Positions 1 through 8,161 of a DNA stretch of 64,000 nucleotides are shown piece after piece. The notes below the pieces were generated by a model, which was not told the DNA's origin, made no database searches, and was given only the letters and a program-made list of their open reading frames with translations. The stretch covers positions 1,240,001 to 1,304,000 of the forward strand of contig CAWBUL010000006.1 of NCBI GenBank assembly GCA_963791885.1, written 5' to 3'. Positions within the stretch are counted from its first letter, which is position 1, and each line of letters starts with the position of its first letter. The stretch is from CAVSUZ01 sp963791885. GTDB taxonomy: Bacteria > Pseudomonadota > Alphaproteobacteria > Acetobacterales > Acetobacteraceae. A program made the position numbers and the translations under genes.

Positions 1-549
1 GTCTGGAACCGTATGACCTTCATTAAGGATCCCGTCACCGGCAAACGCGTCTCGCGTATGAACCCCACGGATCGGCATATCCGTCAGGATGTGCCGGAAC
101 TCCGGATGGTCGAGCAGGATCTCTGGGACCAGGCGCAGCGCAGGCTTGGCCTCATTCGTCAGTCCTCGGGAGCCGATCAAAGGGAGGCGGTACCGTTCTG
201 GTCAAGACGCCGGCCGCATCATCTGCTGACGGGTAAACTGTTTTGCGGCGCCTGTGGCGGCGCGATGAGCAACGTTGGACGCAACTATCTGGCCTGCGCC
301 GCCGCCCGTCGTCTGGAGATCTGCCAGAACCGGCTGGGCATACGGCGCGAGCGCCTGCAGCAGCTCATACTCGACGCTCTCCGCGACCAGATGATGCAGC
401 CGGAGCATGTCGCTGCGTTCACCTCCGGGTTTATCAGGGAGTGGAACAAGCTGCAGGCCAGTGCTGCGAGCGATCGAGTGGTCCGGGAGCGGGAACTGCA
501 GGCCGTGGACCGGCGGCTGAGTTCAGCGGTAATCGCCACAACCCTTTGA
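1..549 (+). pseudogene. Large serine recombinase, C-terminal fragment
   Basis: The reading frame is open from the first base of the window, so the gene begins outside it. The visible part matches the recombinase and zinc-ribbon region of large serine recombinases: a stretch around VWNRMTFIKDPVTGKRVSRM is followed by a CGACGG...YLACAAA zinc-ribbon-like motif with four candidate Cys positions at about residues 80-105. These enzymes integrate or excise mobile elements through a serine nucleophile in an N-terminal domain not seen here. The normal coiled-coil tail breaks off after RRLSSAVIATTL, where a stop follows abruptly, so the 3' end is probably truncated by a rearrangement. I infer a dead remnant of an excised or decayed element; whether the catalytic half exists upstream cannot be seen. 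Confidence 0.75.
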
Positions 550-1186
550 CCAACACAGCTCTTTCCCACCGCTCGATGCGAGCCGTACGGTCTTGTGGTT
601 TCACCACAGTTGGGTCTGAAACCCGGCCATTTTTCGTAGCGAGCCTCCGTTGTGGAAGGTCGAGTTTATCAGACGCGCCGGTAGCGGTCGCGGATTGTTG
701 GGACGGGCGCCCGGAGTTGTCTTTCGTGCACACGGCTGCCGCTCAGTCGAGCGAGCCCGAGTGTTATCCGAGGCACGGAGTGCCGCCGCGATCCAGAGTC
801 GAGATCATCTAGACAAAACTCGGAGATGTCGATCACCTGCCGGTCAGGCTGATAGCCGCACGCCGACAGCAACCGCCCCAAAAAATCGATGGCGCCGCTG
901 ATGGAAACGTATTCTGGAGCCGGCGAACGGGGCATCCAGCAGCACGGGCGCAGATCGGCGCGCGGGCGGCATGCCGTCGATCCGTGTCCACGGCACGATC
1001 TGGTATTGGCGAGCACTAAATCGCCCATCGCAGAACAGAGATCCTAAAATTCCCTTCCTTTCACATTCACAACTAAGACCAACTGCGCCAGCATCCCGGC
1101 CAGGGCGACCCTTGAGCCTCAGTCTACGTCGCCGCGTCAAGCCCTTCGGCTCCTGGCCGTCCGGCCAGCAGAATCAGCGCAGTCTG
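550..1186. other. Intergenic, no supported gene
   Basis: About 640 bases between the recombinase remnant and the monooxygenase promoter. Several open frames exist on both strands but none shows a recognisable domain, a good ribosome-binding site or coherent hydrophobic/charged patterning. It is best read as scar sequence between an old mobile element and the catabolic cluster. Confidence 0.5.
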
Positions 1187-1200
1187 TGCAACCGGTTGCA
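1187..1200. promoter_or_regulatory. LacI-type operator O1
   Basis: The sequence TGCAACCGGTTGCA is a perfect 14-bp palindrome with the central CG step typical of LacI/GalR operators. It lies 65 bases upstream of the monooxygenase start. A near-identical palindrome lies at 3986, upstream of the ABC importer, and a LacI-family gene sits at the end of the cluster. That this regulator binds here is inferred from proximity. Confidence 0.7.
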
Positions 1201-1223
1201 TTTTGTGCTTGCAAGTGTATTTT
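1196..1223 (+). promoter_or_regulatory. Candidate sigma-70 promoter overlapping O1
   Basis: A possible -35 box TTGCAT (1196-1201) is separated by 16 bases from a possible -10 box TATTTT (1218-1223). The -35 box shares its bases with the right half of the palindrome, so a bound LacI-type protein would block polymerase directly. The match is moderate and unsupported by start-site data. Confidence 0.4.
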
Positions 1224-1264
1224 CTCTTCTGATAGAGGGCGACCAGCATGAGCGGAGGAGCAAG

Positions 1265-2341
1265 ATGGACTTTGGCATCTTCAATCTGATGGGATTCAGA
1301 CAGCTCGGCCGCCCCAGCGAAGACGTCATTCGGGAGTCAATCGAACAGACCCGGATTGCCGAAGAGCTCGGACTCGGCGCTTCGTGGTTCGCCGAACACC
1401 ATTTCTCTAACTACGCTATTTGTCCGTCGCCGCTCATGATGGTGAGCGCGTGCGCTCCGGTCACCAAAACTATCAAGCTTGCCACTGGCGTGCTGGTACT
1501 GCCGTTGTACAACCCCGCCCGATTGCTGTCGGAGATCGCGTTTGCCGATGCGGTTTGTGAGGGGCGGCTGGTTCTCGGCCTCGGCAGCGGCTATCAACCT
1601 TACGAGTTCGAGCAATTCCAGGTCGATCTCGCGGACTCCAAGGCAATGCTCGCTGAATTCATGGACCTGATTAGCAGCGGGCTGAGCCAAGATTTTTTCA
1701 ATGCGACCGGTTCGCATTATGCCATGCCGCAAACGCATATCGCGCCCCGACCGGTGCAGAAGCTATTACCGATTTGGCTTGCCGGTGACTCGCCGGAGGT
1801 GCAGCGGATGGCCGCGCGGCGCGGCTGCGGCGCCATGATCGCCGGCCGCACTGCCGGGATCGACGTATTGGCTGGCCAGCGCGCGCGCTGCGCTGCGATC
1901 TTCGAGGCCGAGGGCATCGCCGAAGACCGCATGCCACTCGCGATCCAGCGCCATCTCTGTATTTCAAACGATCATGCAGTAACCGAGCGTTTTGTGGAGA
2001 ACTCGCTCTATCAGATCCGGCTGACGACGGCCCTCCGCCGGCGAACCGAAGCGATGGACGGCACGATGCTGCGCCAAGATCCCTTTCCCGAGGAACCATC
2101 GCTGGATGATATTCGCGCCAATCTCATGATCGGATCGAAAGAAGAAGTCGCGATCAAGCTGGTGAGGGAACTGCGTGTGTTGAAGCCGGTTCATATGTGC
2201 TTCTACGTCCAGCTTGGTGATTTCTCTCACCGGGATACGATCTCTACGATGGAAAGCTTCGTGCGCGACGTCGTGCCGCTGGTTGAGCGGGAGCTTGGAC
2301 CAATAAGCCAGATCGGCTCGCCCCTTCGGATCGCCGCCTGA
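1265..2341 (+). CDS. Luciferase-like flavin-dependent monooxygenase
   Basis: A 358-aa protein starting MDFGIFNLMG, the classic N-terminus of bacterial luciferase-like monooxygenases (LLM), preceded by a good AGGAG site. Visible family features are the SWFAEHHFSNYAICPSP segment with the conserved EHH, the ATGVLVLPLYNPARLLSEIA strand-helix, and the GRLVLGLGSGYQPYEF loop that contacts FMN phosphate. These enzymes use reduced flavin from a partner reductase and O2 to oxidise or desulfonate small organics. No reductase gene is visible nearby. The gene opens a unit with an RraA-like remnant and a hydrolase, downstream of LacI operator O1, which suggests induction by its substrate. The substrate cannot be deduced. 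An upstream extension to 971 is open but has no family resemblance, so the start at 1265 was chosen. Confidence 0.85.
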   Translation: MDFGIFNLMGFRQLGRPSEDVIRESIEQTRIAEELGLGASWFAEHHFSNYAICPSPLMMVSACAPVTKTIKLATGVLVLPLYNPARLLSEIAFADAVCEGRLVLGLGSGYQPYEFEQFQVDLADSKAMLAEFMDLISSGLSQDFFNATGSHYAMPQTHIAPRPVQKLLPIWLAGDSPEVQRMAARRGCGAMIAGRTAGIDVLAGQRARCAAIFEAEGIAEDRMPLAIQRHLCISNDHAVTERFVENSLYQIRLTTALRRRTEAMDGTMLRQDPFPEEPSLDDIRANLMIGSKEEVAIKLVRELRVLKPVHMCFYVQLGDFSHRDTISTMESFVRDVVPLVERELGPISQIGSPLRIAA

Positions 2342-2373
2342 GCATCACCGTGGCTTAAGAGGGACGTCAAGCA

Positions 2374-2950
2374 ATGGCATCGATCAGTAACATCATTGCC
2401 GAATTAGCAAAATACCCTGTCGCCACAGTCTACGAAGCGCTCGGTAAATCCGGCGACGTGTCCAATCGGATCCGACCAATCGGGCCAGGTATGCGCGTCA
2501 CCGGTCCAGCGCTGACGGTCAAGACCTTTCCGGGCGATATACAGCCGGTGTTCCATGCTATCAATCGCGCCAAACCGGGCGATGTCCTGGTGGTGGACGC
2601 CGGTGATGCTGAACGCGGAACTATCTGGGGTGGCACCGGTGCGGCGACCTTGACGAAGTGATTGAGATGAAGTTTCCAGTATTCGCCGCCGGTATCAGCA
2701 TGCGTGGTACTGTCCGCGTGCACATATGGGCTGGATCGGTACGACAATTGCCATAGGGGATGTTCCGGTTTCGTCAGGGGATATCATCCTAGGCGATAGT
2801 GATGGGGTCATGGTTATTCCTCTCTCGCGCGCACACGAAGCGGTCGGGTTGGTGGAGGCGCAGCACGAGCGTGAATCCAGGCGAGATGAGCGGCTGCGAA
2901 ACGGCGAAGATCCAATCACAGTTCTCAACCTACCTGCCTGGCGAGGCTGA
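2374..2950 (+). pseudogene. RraA-like aldolase/decarboxylase, disrupted
   Basis: The first frame (2374-2661) encodes a typical RraA-like N-half with VATVYEALGK, a GPALTV strand and the KPGDVLVVDAGD motif that ends in the GGTGAAT loop. The family's next stretch, about 20 residues leading to the catalytic region around DVDEI, is missing: the DNA jumps from GAATLT to DEVIEMKFPVFAAGIS in another frame. A second lesion at about 2724-2727 is an AT duplication that shifts frame again into IGDVPVSSGDIILGDSDGV (to 2950). Family members act as class II HMG/CHA-type aldolases or oxaloacetate decarboxylases. With the active-site segment deleted, this copy should be inactive. It sits 32 bases after the monooxygenase and 43 bases before the hydrolase, so it was once part of the same unit. 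Confidence 0.8.
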
Positions 2951-2993
2951 CCCGACAGAATCGGGCCATCGCCGCCGTTAGGAGTTCAGGCCT

Positions 2994-3770
2994 ATGCTGA
3001 TGCGCAGCAAGGGTGCACGGATTCATTTTGATTGCTTAGGCGATCCCGAGCACCCGACAGCATGTTTTGTTCATTCGTTGGCTATGGATGGTGGCATGTG
3101 GTCCGAACAGGTTGGTCCATTGCTGCGGGCTGGGTATCGCGTCCTGCGGGTCGATCTACGCGGTCATGGTGGCAGTGATCCGCTCTCGGGCGACTACACG
3201 ATGTATTCGCTCGCCGATGACGTCGCTGATGTCCTGAACTTTCTGCACCTGGCCCGCGTTCACTATGTCGGCCTATCAATCGGCGGCATGATCGGACAGG
3301 AGTTTGGTGTCAAGCATGGCGACCGAGCTGCGTCCCTAATACTCTGTGACTCCGAACCGGTCACTCCGACTGGTGCGGCTACGTTGTGGGAACCGCGCAC
3401 GCAAACTGTCAAGCAAGCGGGATCACTGGCGCCATTGGCCGATGGCATGGTGGGGCGGTGGCTTACTCCGGCGTTCAAAAATGCAAATCCGTCCCGCTGG
3501 CAGATCGTCTATGATACGATCGTCGCAACCAGGGTCGAGGGCTGGTTCGGGTGCGCGGCCGCGATCTTAGACTTCGATTTTCTTCCAGTTCTACGGGAGA
3601 TTGCAGTCCCAACCCTGGTGCTTTGCGGTGCCGACGATCCCGCGACGCCGCCGGAGGCAAATAAACGCATCGCGAGCCTAATCTTGAGTGCGCAATACGA
3701 GGAGGTCGCCGATGCTAAGCATCTTCCCAACATTGAACGCCCAGACGCGCGTTCAATGCTATCTTACTGA
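2994..3770 (+). CDS. Alpha/beta hydrolase, enol-lactonase-like
   Basis: A 258-aa alpha/beta hydrolase fold protein of the 3-oxoadipate enol-lactonase/BioH-like group. The oxyanion region is FVHSLAMDGGMW, the strand-loop DLRGHGGSD follows, the nucleophile elbow is GLSIGG, the acid is in LCGADDPATPP and the histidine in DAKHLPNIE. All triad residues are present. AGGAG precedes the start. The 3' end is odd: near 3747 the run GCGCG appears to be a CG duplication, and removing two bases restores a normal C-terminal helix ending AFNAILLKWLTRLQAGAKG with a stop at 3806-3808. The present protein therefore ends about a dozen residues early and in the wrong frame, but may still fold. It probably hydrolyses a lactone or ester made downstream of the monooxygenase, which is inference. 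Confidence 0.8.
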   Translation: MLMRSKGARIHFDCLGDPEHPTACFVHSLAMDGGMWSEQVGPLLRAGYRVLRVDLRGHGGSDPLSGDYTMYSLADDVADVLNFLHLARVHYVGLSIGGMIGQEFGVKHGDRAASLILCDSEPVTPTGAATLWEPRTQTVKQAGSLAPLADGMVGRWLTPAFKNANPSRWQIVYDTIVATRVEGWFGCAAAILDFDFLPVLREIAVPTLVLCGADDPATPPEANKRIASLILSAQYEEVADAKHLPNIERPDARSMLSY

Positions 3771-3808
3771 AGTGGCTAACGCGGTTACAAGCGGGAGCGA
3801 AGGGCTGA

Positions 3809-4106
3809 GTGAAAGAGAAAGCCCGCATTACTGCGAACGGAACCAGTCCACTCACAGGCGACACGATTTTGTCGAGATCCACAAGAAACGTTTCCTCATA
3901 TTCTTGCGGTGACGCCGGAGGCCGTCCCTCGGAAATCATTGCAGGCTCACCGGGTCGGAACCGAATTTCGATCGAACGGCGTTTGTGCACCCGGTTGCAC
4001 GTCTTTGGCTTGACTTTACCTGTACACTGATGGAAACATACGCTTAGAGTTCGACTGCCAGCCGTCTGGCCAATGGCCCGTTAAAAGCAGCCGGGGGAAC
4101 GTCACA
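3809..4106. other. Intergenic region ahead of the ABC importer
   Basis: About 300 bases between the hydrolase and the importer operon. Apart from the LacI-type palindrome at 3986-3999 and AT-richer promoter-like sequence after it, no gene or repeat is supported. Confidence 0.5.
3986..3999. promoter_or_regulatory. LacI-type operator O2
   Basis: TGCACCCGGTTGCA differs by one base from the perfect palindrome O1 at 1187. It lies about 110 bases before the first possible start of the substrate-binding protein. Two matching sites in front of two co-oriented transcription units, with a LacI-type gene in the same cluster, make a shared operator the simplest reading. Confidence 0.68.
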
Positions 4107-4190
4107 ATGTTTGCCAAGCAAGCGAGAGAGCTCCAAGGATTTTTGTGCAAGCCGGCGCAATTTCAGGCAGATCCGCCGAGGAGCCGCCCT

Positions 4191-5273
4191 GTGACGAGGC
4201 CGTTGAGGTTTCGAATGTCGTGGCTCGCTGGCATCACGTTGACCGTCGGCATGATGTCGGTTGCTGTTGCCGCGAATGCCGCGCCAGGGGCGAGCGACGA
4301 AAAATGCGCACCCGACCAGAAGCTTGTGACAGCGGCACAGCAGGAAGGCGTGGTGTACGTTTATGGTGACCATGTCCATGTGCCGCCGCTGATCGAGGGG
4401 TTTACTAAGAAATACAAGGGGATTCGGGTCAATTTCGTTGGTCTTGGAGGTTGGGATACGTACTACCGATATCTTGATGAGGCGAAAGCCGGACGAACCA
4501 TCGCCGACGTCCTCTATAGCGGTGATGACGCAATCCAGACTGCCAGCGATGCCCACAACCTAGCCACAATGTCGACGGCCTCAGCACCATGCTTGCCTGC
4601 ATGGGCAATTCGCGATGGCGGCTCCTATTTTCGGGTGCATGGGGTCCTTGCCGGCATCCTGTATAACTCAAGCGCTCTGAAGGGCTTGCCGGTACCGAAG
4701 GATTGGAGCGACTTCATCCACCCGCCGGCAGCCTGGCAGCATCTGGTCATTTTTGCTGATCCACGAAATTCCTCACAGTCCTTCGAAGATCTTGCGGCAC
4801 TATACCAGAATTTCGGGCCCGAGTGGCTCACTGGCTTCATGAAGGGCCTGCACTCGATCGATACCGTTGTGGCGAATAATCCGGGGGCACAGGAATCCCA
4901 GCTGATGTCGGGAGAGCGGCCGATTACGCCGACACTGCACTCCGGGTACTATGGCGATATGATCGCCCGCGGCGCGCCGATGGTAGAAGTTCTGCCGCCC
5001 TCCGGAACCATTGCCCAGTTTGTGGGTATTGCCGTGACCAAAGATGCACCACATCCGGCAGCGGCACGCCTGTTTGTCGATTACAGCCTGAGCCCGGAAG
5101 GTCAAGCAATACTGGTGAACAGCGGGGCCTACGGTGTTGGCATCGGCGCTCCTTACCCCAAAGATCAACCGGCCTTCAGCACGGCGAAAATTCTGCCGTA
5201 CGACGTTGCCAAAGCTCTACGCGAGCGCGACGCGATCATCCATCTTTGGCAGGAGGCTTTTGGGATATATTGA
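4191..5273 (+). CDS. ABC importer substrate-binding protein (family 1, Fe/phosphonate-like)
   Basis: A 360-aa periplasmic solute-binding protein of the type paired with AfuB/FbpB-like permeases. The GTG start at 4191 was chosen because GAGGAG precedes it and it gives a textbook signal peptide: a RPLRFR n-region, a hydrophobic core and an ANAAPGA cleavage zone. An ATG at 4107 is also possible but adds an unhelpful extension. The mature part begins KLVTAAQQEGVVYVYG and includes the hinge-like NNPGAQESQLMSGERPITPT and a late FVDYSLSPEGQAILV segment common to this family. Ligands of relatives include ferric ion, 2-aminoethylphosphonate and small organics, so the ligand is open. It heads an operon with the permease (36 bases later) and ATPase and is preceded by LacI operator O2. 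Confidence 0.85.
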   Translation: MTRPLRFRMSWLAGITLTVGMMSVAVAANAAPGASDEKCAPDQKLVTAAQQEGVVYVYGDHVHVPPLIEGFTKKYKGIRVNFVGLGGWDTYYRYLDEAKAGRTIADVLYSGDDAIQTASDAHNLATMSTASAPCLPAWAIRDGGSYFRVHGVLAGILYNSSALKGLPVPKDWSDFIHPPAAWQHLVIFADPRNSSQSFEDLAALYQNFGPEWLTGFMKGLHSIDTVVANNPGAQESQLMSGERPITPTLHSGYYGDMIARGAPMVEVLPPSGTIAQFVGIAVTKDAPHPAAARLFVDYSLSPEGQAILVNSGAYGVGIGAPYPKDQPAFSTAKILPYDVAKALRERDAIIHLWQEAFGIY

Positions 5274-5309
5274 GCTTGGCGCCATGCTTGGAGTCTCTGC
5301 TGAGGTGAG

Positions 5310-6980
5310 ATGATAACGCGATCACTCCCGTCGTTGACGCTCGTCACGGCGTTGTCGTTCGCAGCGCTTATTATCGTTGTTCTGCCACTCGTCGCAATTC
5401 TGTTCTATGGGCTGTTTACGATCCAGGACGGGCAGGCAGCCATCACGTTGGAGCCGCTCCGGTCGGTTTTGAGCGGAAGGGGCTATTGGATGGCGTTGGG
5501 CAACACTTTGCTCGTGTCGTTCGGAGCCACTTTGATTGCGACGGTGGCGGGGACCTGTCTGGCCTGGGTTGTCGTGCGGACCAACACACCATTTGCCCGG
5601 CTGCTCGAGCGATTGGCGACCTTGCCCATTTTTATTCCTCCTCTCGTCGGCGGTGTCGCCTGGATCCTTCTGAGTGCACCAAGAATTGGCCTGTTCAATG
5701 TTGTCCTACGACATCTTGGCTTTGGCGAACATTTTGATATTTACCAGCGAGCAGGGATTGTCTGGGTAATGGGCATTTACCTGGCGCCCTACGTGATGAT
5801 GGTCGTGGCCAGTGCCTTGCGCAATATGGATCCCAACCTCGAGGACGCCGCACATGTTTCCGGCCTCGGTGATTTCCGTACGTTGCAGATCATCACCCTT
5901 CCGGTCATGGCGCCCGCGATTCTCTCGGGCGCGGCGTTGGTATTCGTTATGGTCATCGGCATATTCGGGACGCCCATGCTCCTGGGCTGGCCGCGTCAAA
6001 TACTATTGCTCACCTCCCGGATTTATCTTGAGTGGAACCAGCATCCACGTGCTCTGGGTGTCATCGCCGTTCTTACCGTCTATCTGATCATTCTTTCCTC
6101 GGCCGCGAATTTGCTTATGGCTTGGCTGCTTGGCGGTCGGTCGTATGTGACGGTATCTGGAAAGGGGTACCGGCCTCGGATCATAAGGCTCGGCCGTGCG
6201 CGATACATCCTGTGTGCGAGCGTTTTTTTCTATCTAGCGATCACAATCTTTGCGCCTCTCGCGGTGATCTTGGCCGGTTCCCTCTCGACCTACACCTGGT
6301 CCGGAACATTTACCGCCGATAATCTGAGCTACCTTTGGTCCGCCTACGAAGTGTATTTTACGTTCCGCAACAGCCTGGAAATCGCCACGCTTTCGGCGAC
6401 GGTCGCAACTGTTGTAGGACTTGCCGTCGTGTGGATCAGCGCACGGACGGACTTTCGCGGGCGACGCTTCCTGGAATATGTGGTGATGCTGCCGATCGGC
6501 GTGCCGGGTATGGCATTCGGCGTGGGCGTAGCGCTGTTCTGGCTTCGGATACCGATCAACGTCTATGACACGATTCTGATCGTAGTGCTCGCCTATGTGG
6601 GTCGTTATTCAAGCTACGCCGTCCGTGTCCTGTCAGCGAGCCTTGCCCAGATCCATCCGGACCTGGAGGAGAGCGCGCGCGTGTGCGGGTATGGGGGGCT
6701 TCGAACGTTTCTGCGCATCACCATGCCTCTGGTTCGCTCCGGAATTGGTTCCAGCTGGATCTTGCTGTACAGCATCCTGATGACAGAGCTATCTATGATA
6801 ACGATACTTCAAAGCTCGCAAAGTCGCACCATTGCCACGCTGACATTTGACACCTGGGATTCTGGTGACTTTTCAAAAGTGTGCAGCCTTGCCCTTTTGC
6901 AGCTGATCGCCGGCGTCCTCGTGCTCGTGGGGGTTCAGTCCATTGGATGGCTTACGTCCGGCCGCGGGCCTGTCACCTAG
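5310..6980 (+). CDS. ABC importer permease, fused double membrane domain
   Basis: A 556-aa inner-membrane protein with about twelve hydrophobic segments and two binding-protein-dependent transport domains fused in tandem, as in FbpB/AfuB-type permeases. Each half has an EAA-type loop that contacts the ATPase: NLEDAAHVSGLGDFRTLQII near residue 175 and DLEESARVCGYGGLRTFLRI near residue 450. The duplication means one gene supplies the whole transmembrane pore. It follows the binding protein by 36 bases and precedes the ATPase by 60, so the three form one importer. Confidence 0.88.
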   Translation: MITRSLPSLTLVTALSFAALIIVVLPLVAILFYGLFTIQDGQAAITLEPLRSVLSGRGYWMALGNTLLVSFGATLIATVAGTCLAWVVVRTNTPFARLLERLATLPIFIPPLVGGVAWILLSAPRIGLFNVVLRHLGFGEHFDIYQRAGIVWVMGIYLAPYVMMVVASALRNMDPNLEDAAHVSGLGDFRTLQIITLPVMAPAILSGAALVFVMVIGIFGTPMLLGWPRQILLLTSRIYLEWNQHPRALGVIAVLTVYLIILSSAANLLMAWLLGGRSYVTVSGKGYRPRIIRLGRARYILCASVFFYLAITIFAPLAVILAGSLSTYTWSGTFTADNLSYLWSAYEVYFTFRNSLEIATLSATVATVVGLAVVWISARTDFRGRRFLEYVVMLPIGVPGMAFGVGVALFWLRIPINVYDTILIVVLAYVGRYSSYAVRVLSASLAQIHPDLEESARVCGYGGLRTFLRITMPLVRSGIGSSWILLYSILMTELSMITILQSSQSRTIATLTFDTWDSGDFSKVCSLALLQLIAGVLVLVGVQSIGWLTSGRGPVT

Positions 6981-7040
6981 TCTCGTGGCCCGGTCTGGCA
7001 GGTCGGCTAGATTTCGCAGCAACGAAGGAAGGATCATTGC

Positions 7041-8117
7041 GTGAGCGTCGTCGTCGAGAACCTGACAAAATCATTTGGGACGATGAAGGCGATCGACGAT
7101 CTCTCCGTGGCTTTTCAGGAACATTCCATCTCCGTCCTGTTGGGGCCTAGCGGCTGTGGTAAAACAACGGTCCTGCGTTCCATCGCAGGGCTAGAGGCAC
7201 CGAATCGGGGCACCATAACTATTCAGGGGAATCTGGTGTTCTCGGCCGCACGTGGGGTCAACGTGCCACCGGAAAAGCGTCGGTTGGGAATGGTTTTTCA
7301 ATCATATGCAATCTGGCCGCATATGACGGTCTACGAAAATGTAGCGTTGCCGCTCCGGGCCCAAGGCATAAAGCGCAGTGAGGTGAGGCAGCGGGTGGCG
7401 GAAGTGCTCGCGATGGTTGGTCTCAGTGAATTCAGCGTTCGTGGTGCCACGCAACTGTCAGGAGGACAACAGCAGCGGGTTGCTATTGCACGATGCCTCG
7501 TCAGCCGCCCCGCGCTCATTCTTCTCGATGAGCCGTTCAGCAATCTCGACGCCAAGTTGCGCGTGGATATGCGCAACGAATTGCTATCTCTGCAGCGGAC
7601 AATCCGTGCGATGATGATCTTCGTAACTCATGACCAGGAAGAGGCCATGGCGCTTGCAGATCAGATTTTTCTGTTTAGGCACGGCCGGCTGGAACAGCGT
7701 GGATCACCCGGCGAACTTTATATGAAGCCGCAGACGCGGTACGCTGCGGAATTTCTGGGAAAGGCGAACCTGTTTCCGGTCGTTATCAGAGTCCGGGGTA
7801 ACGGCAGGGAGATTGTTACCTGCGAGTCGGAGCACGTTATCGGCATGGCCGACGACAGTCATGGCCCTAACGGTAACGCAGGGGCTCTTTGCCTGGTCCG
7901 TCCGGAAACCTGGCAGATTATGCGGTCGGGCGGTGCTGGCTTGCCTGCTGTCGTGGAATTGGTGGTGTTCCTGGGCGATCGAACCGCCATCGATGTTTCG
8001 ACGCCGATCGGGCTCCAACACGTGGTTACGCTGGGTCATGAGCAAGTCCAAATAGGAGAGACGCTCCAGCTTTCGGCGACCGCTGGGCGGATTCAGCTGC
8101 TGCCCCACAATACCTGA
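7041..8117 (+). CDS. ABC importer ATPase
   Basis: A 358-aa ATPase starting at GTG after GGAAGGA. Walker A is GPSGCGKTT (about residues 35-43), the Q-loop is VFQSYAIWPHMT, the signature is LSGGQQQRVAIARC, Walker B is ALILLDEPFSNLD and the switch histidine is in VTHDQEEAM. The C-terminal 120 residues form a TOBE-like regulatory domain, usual for CUT1/Fe-type importers. It energises the fused permease encoded just upstream. All catalytic motifs are intact. Confidence 0.92.
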   Translation: MSVVVENLTKSFGTMKAIDDLSVAFQEHSISVLLGPSGCGKTTVLRSIAGLEAPNRGTITIQGNLVFSAARGVNVPPEKRRLGMVFQSYAIWPHMTVYENVALPLRAQGIKRSEVRQRVAEVLAMVGLSEFSVRGATQLSGGQQQRVAIARCLVSRPALILLDEPFSNLDAKLRVDMRNELLSLQRTIRAMMIFVTHDQEEAMALADQIFLFRHGRLEQRGSPGELYMKPQTRYAAEFLGKANLFPVVIRVRGNGREIVTCESEHVIGMADDSHGPNGNAGALCLVRPETWQIMRSGGAGLPAVVELVVFLGDRTAIDVSTPIGLQHVVTLGHEQVQIGETLQLSATAGRIQLLPHNT

Positions 8118-8161
8118 ACAGGACCTTCCCAGTGCGGCGATTACATTAAGGAAAGCGCAGA

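Noticed and set aside
550..1186. Open frames on the minus strand (434-733 and 669-1028) as genes
   Set aside because: No recognisable domain or ribosome-binding site; they lie in scar sequence beside a recombinase remnant.
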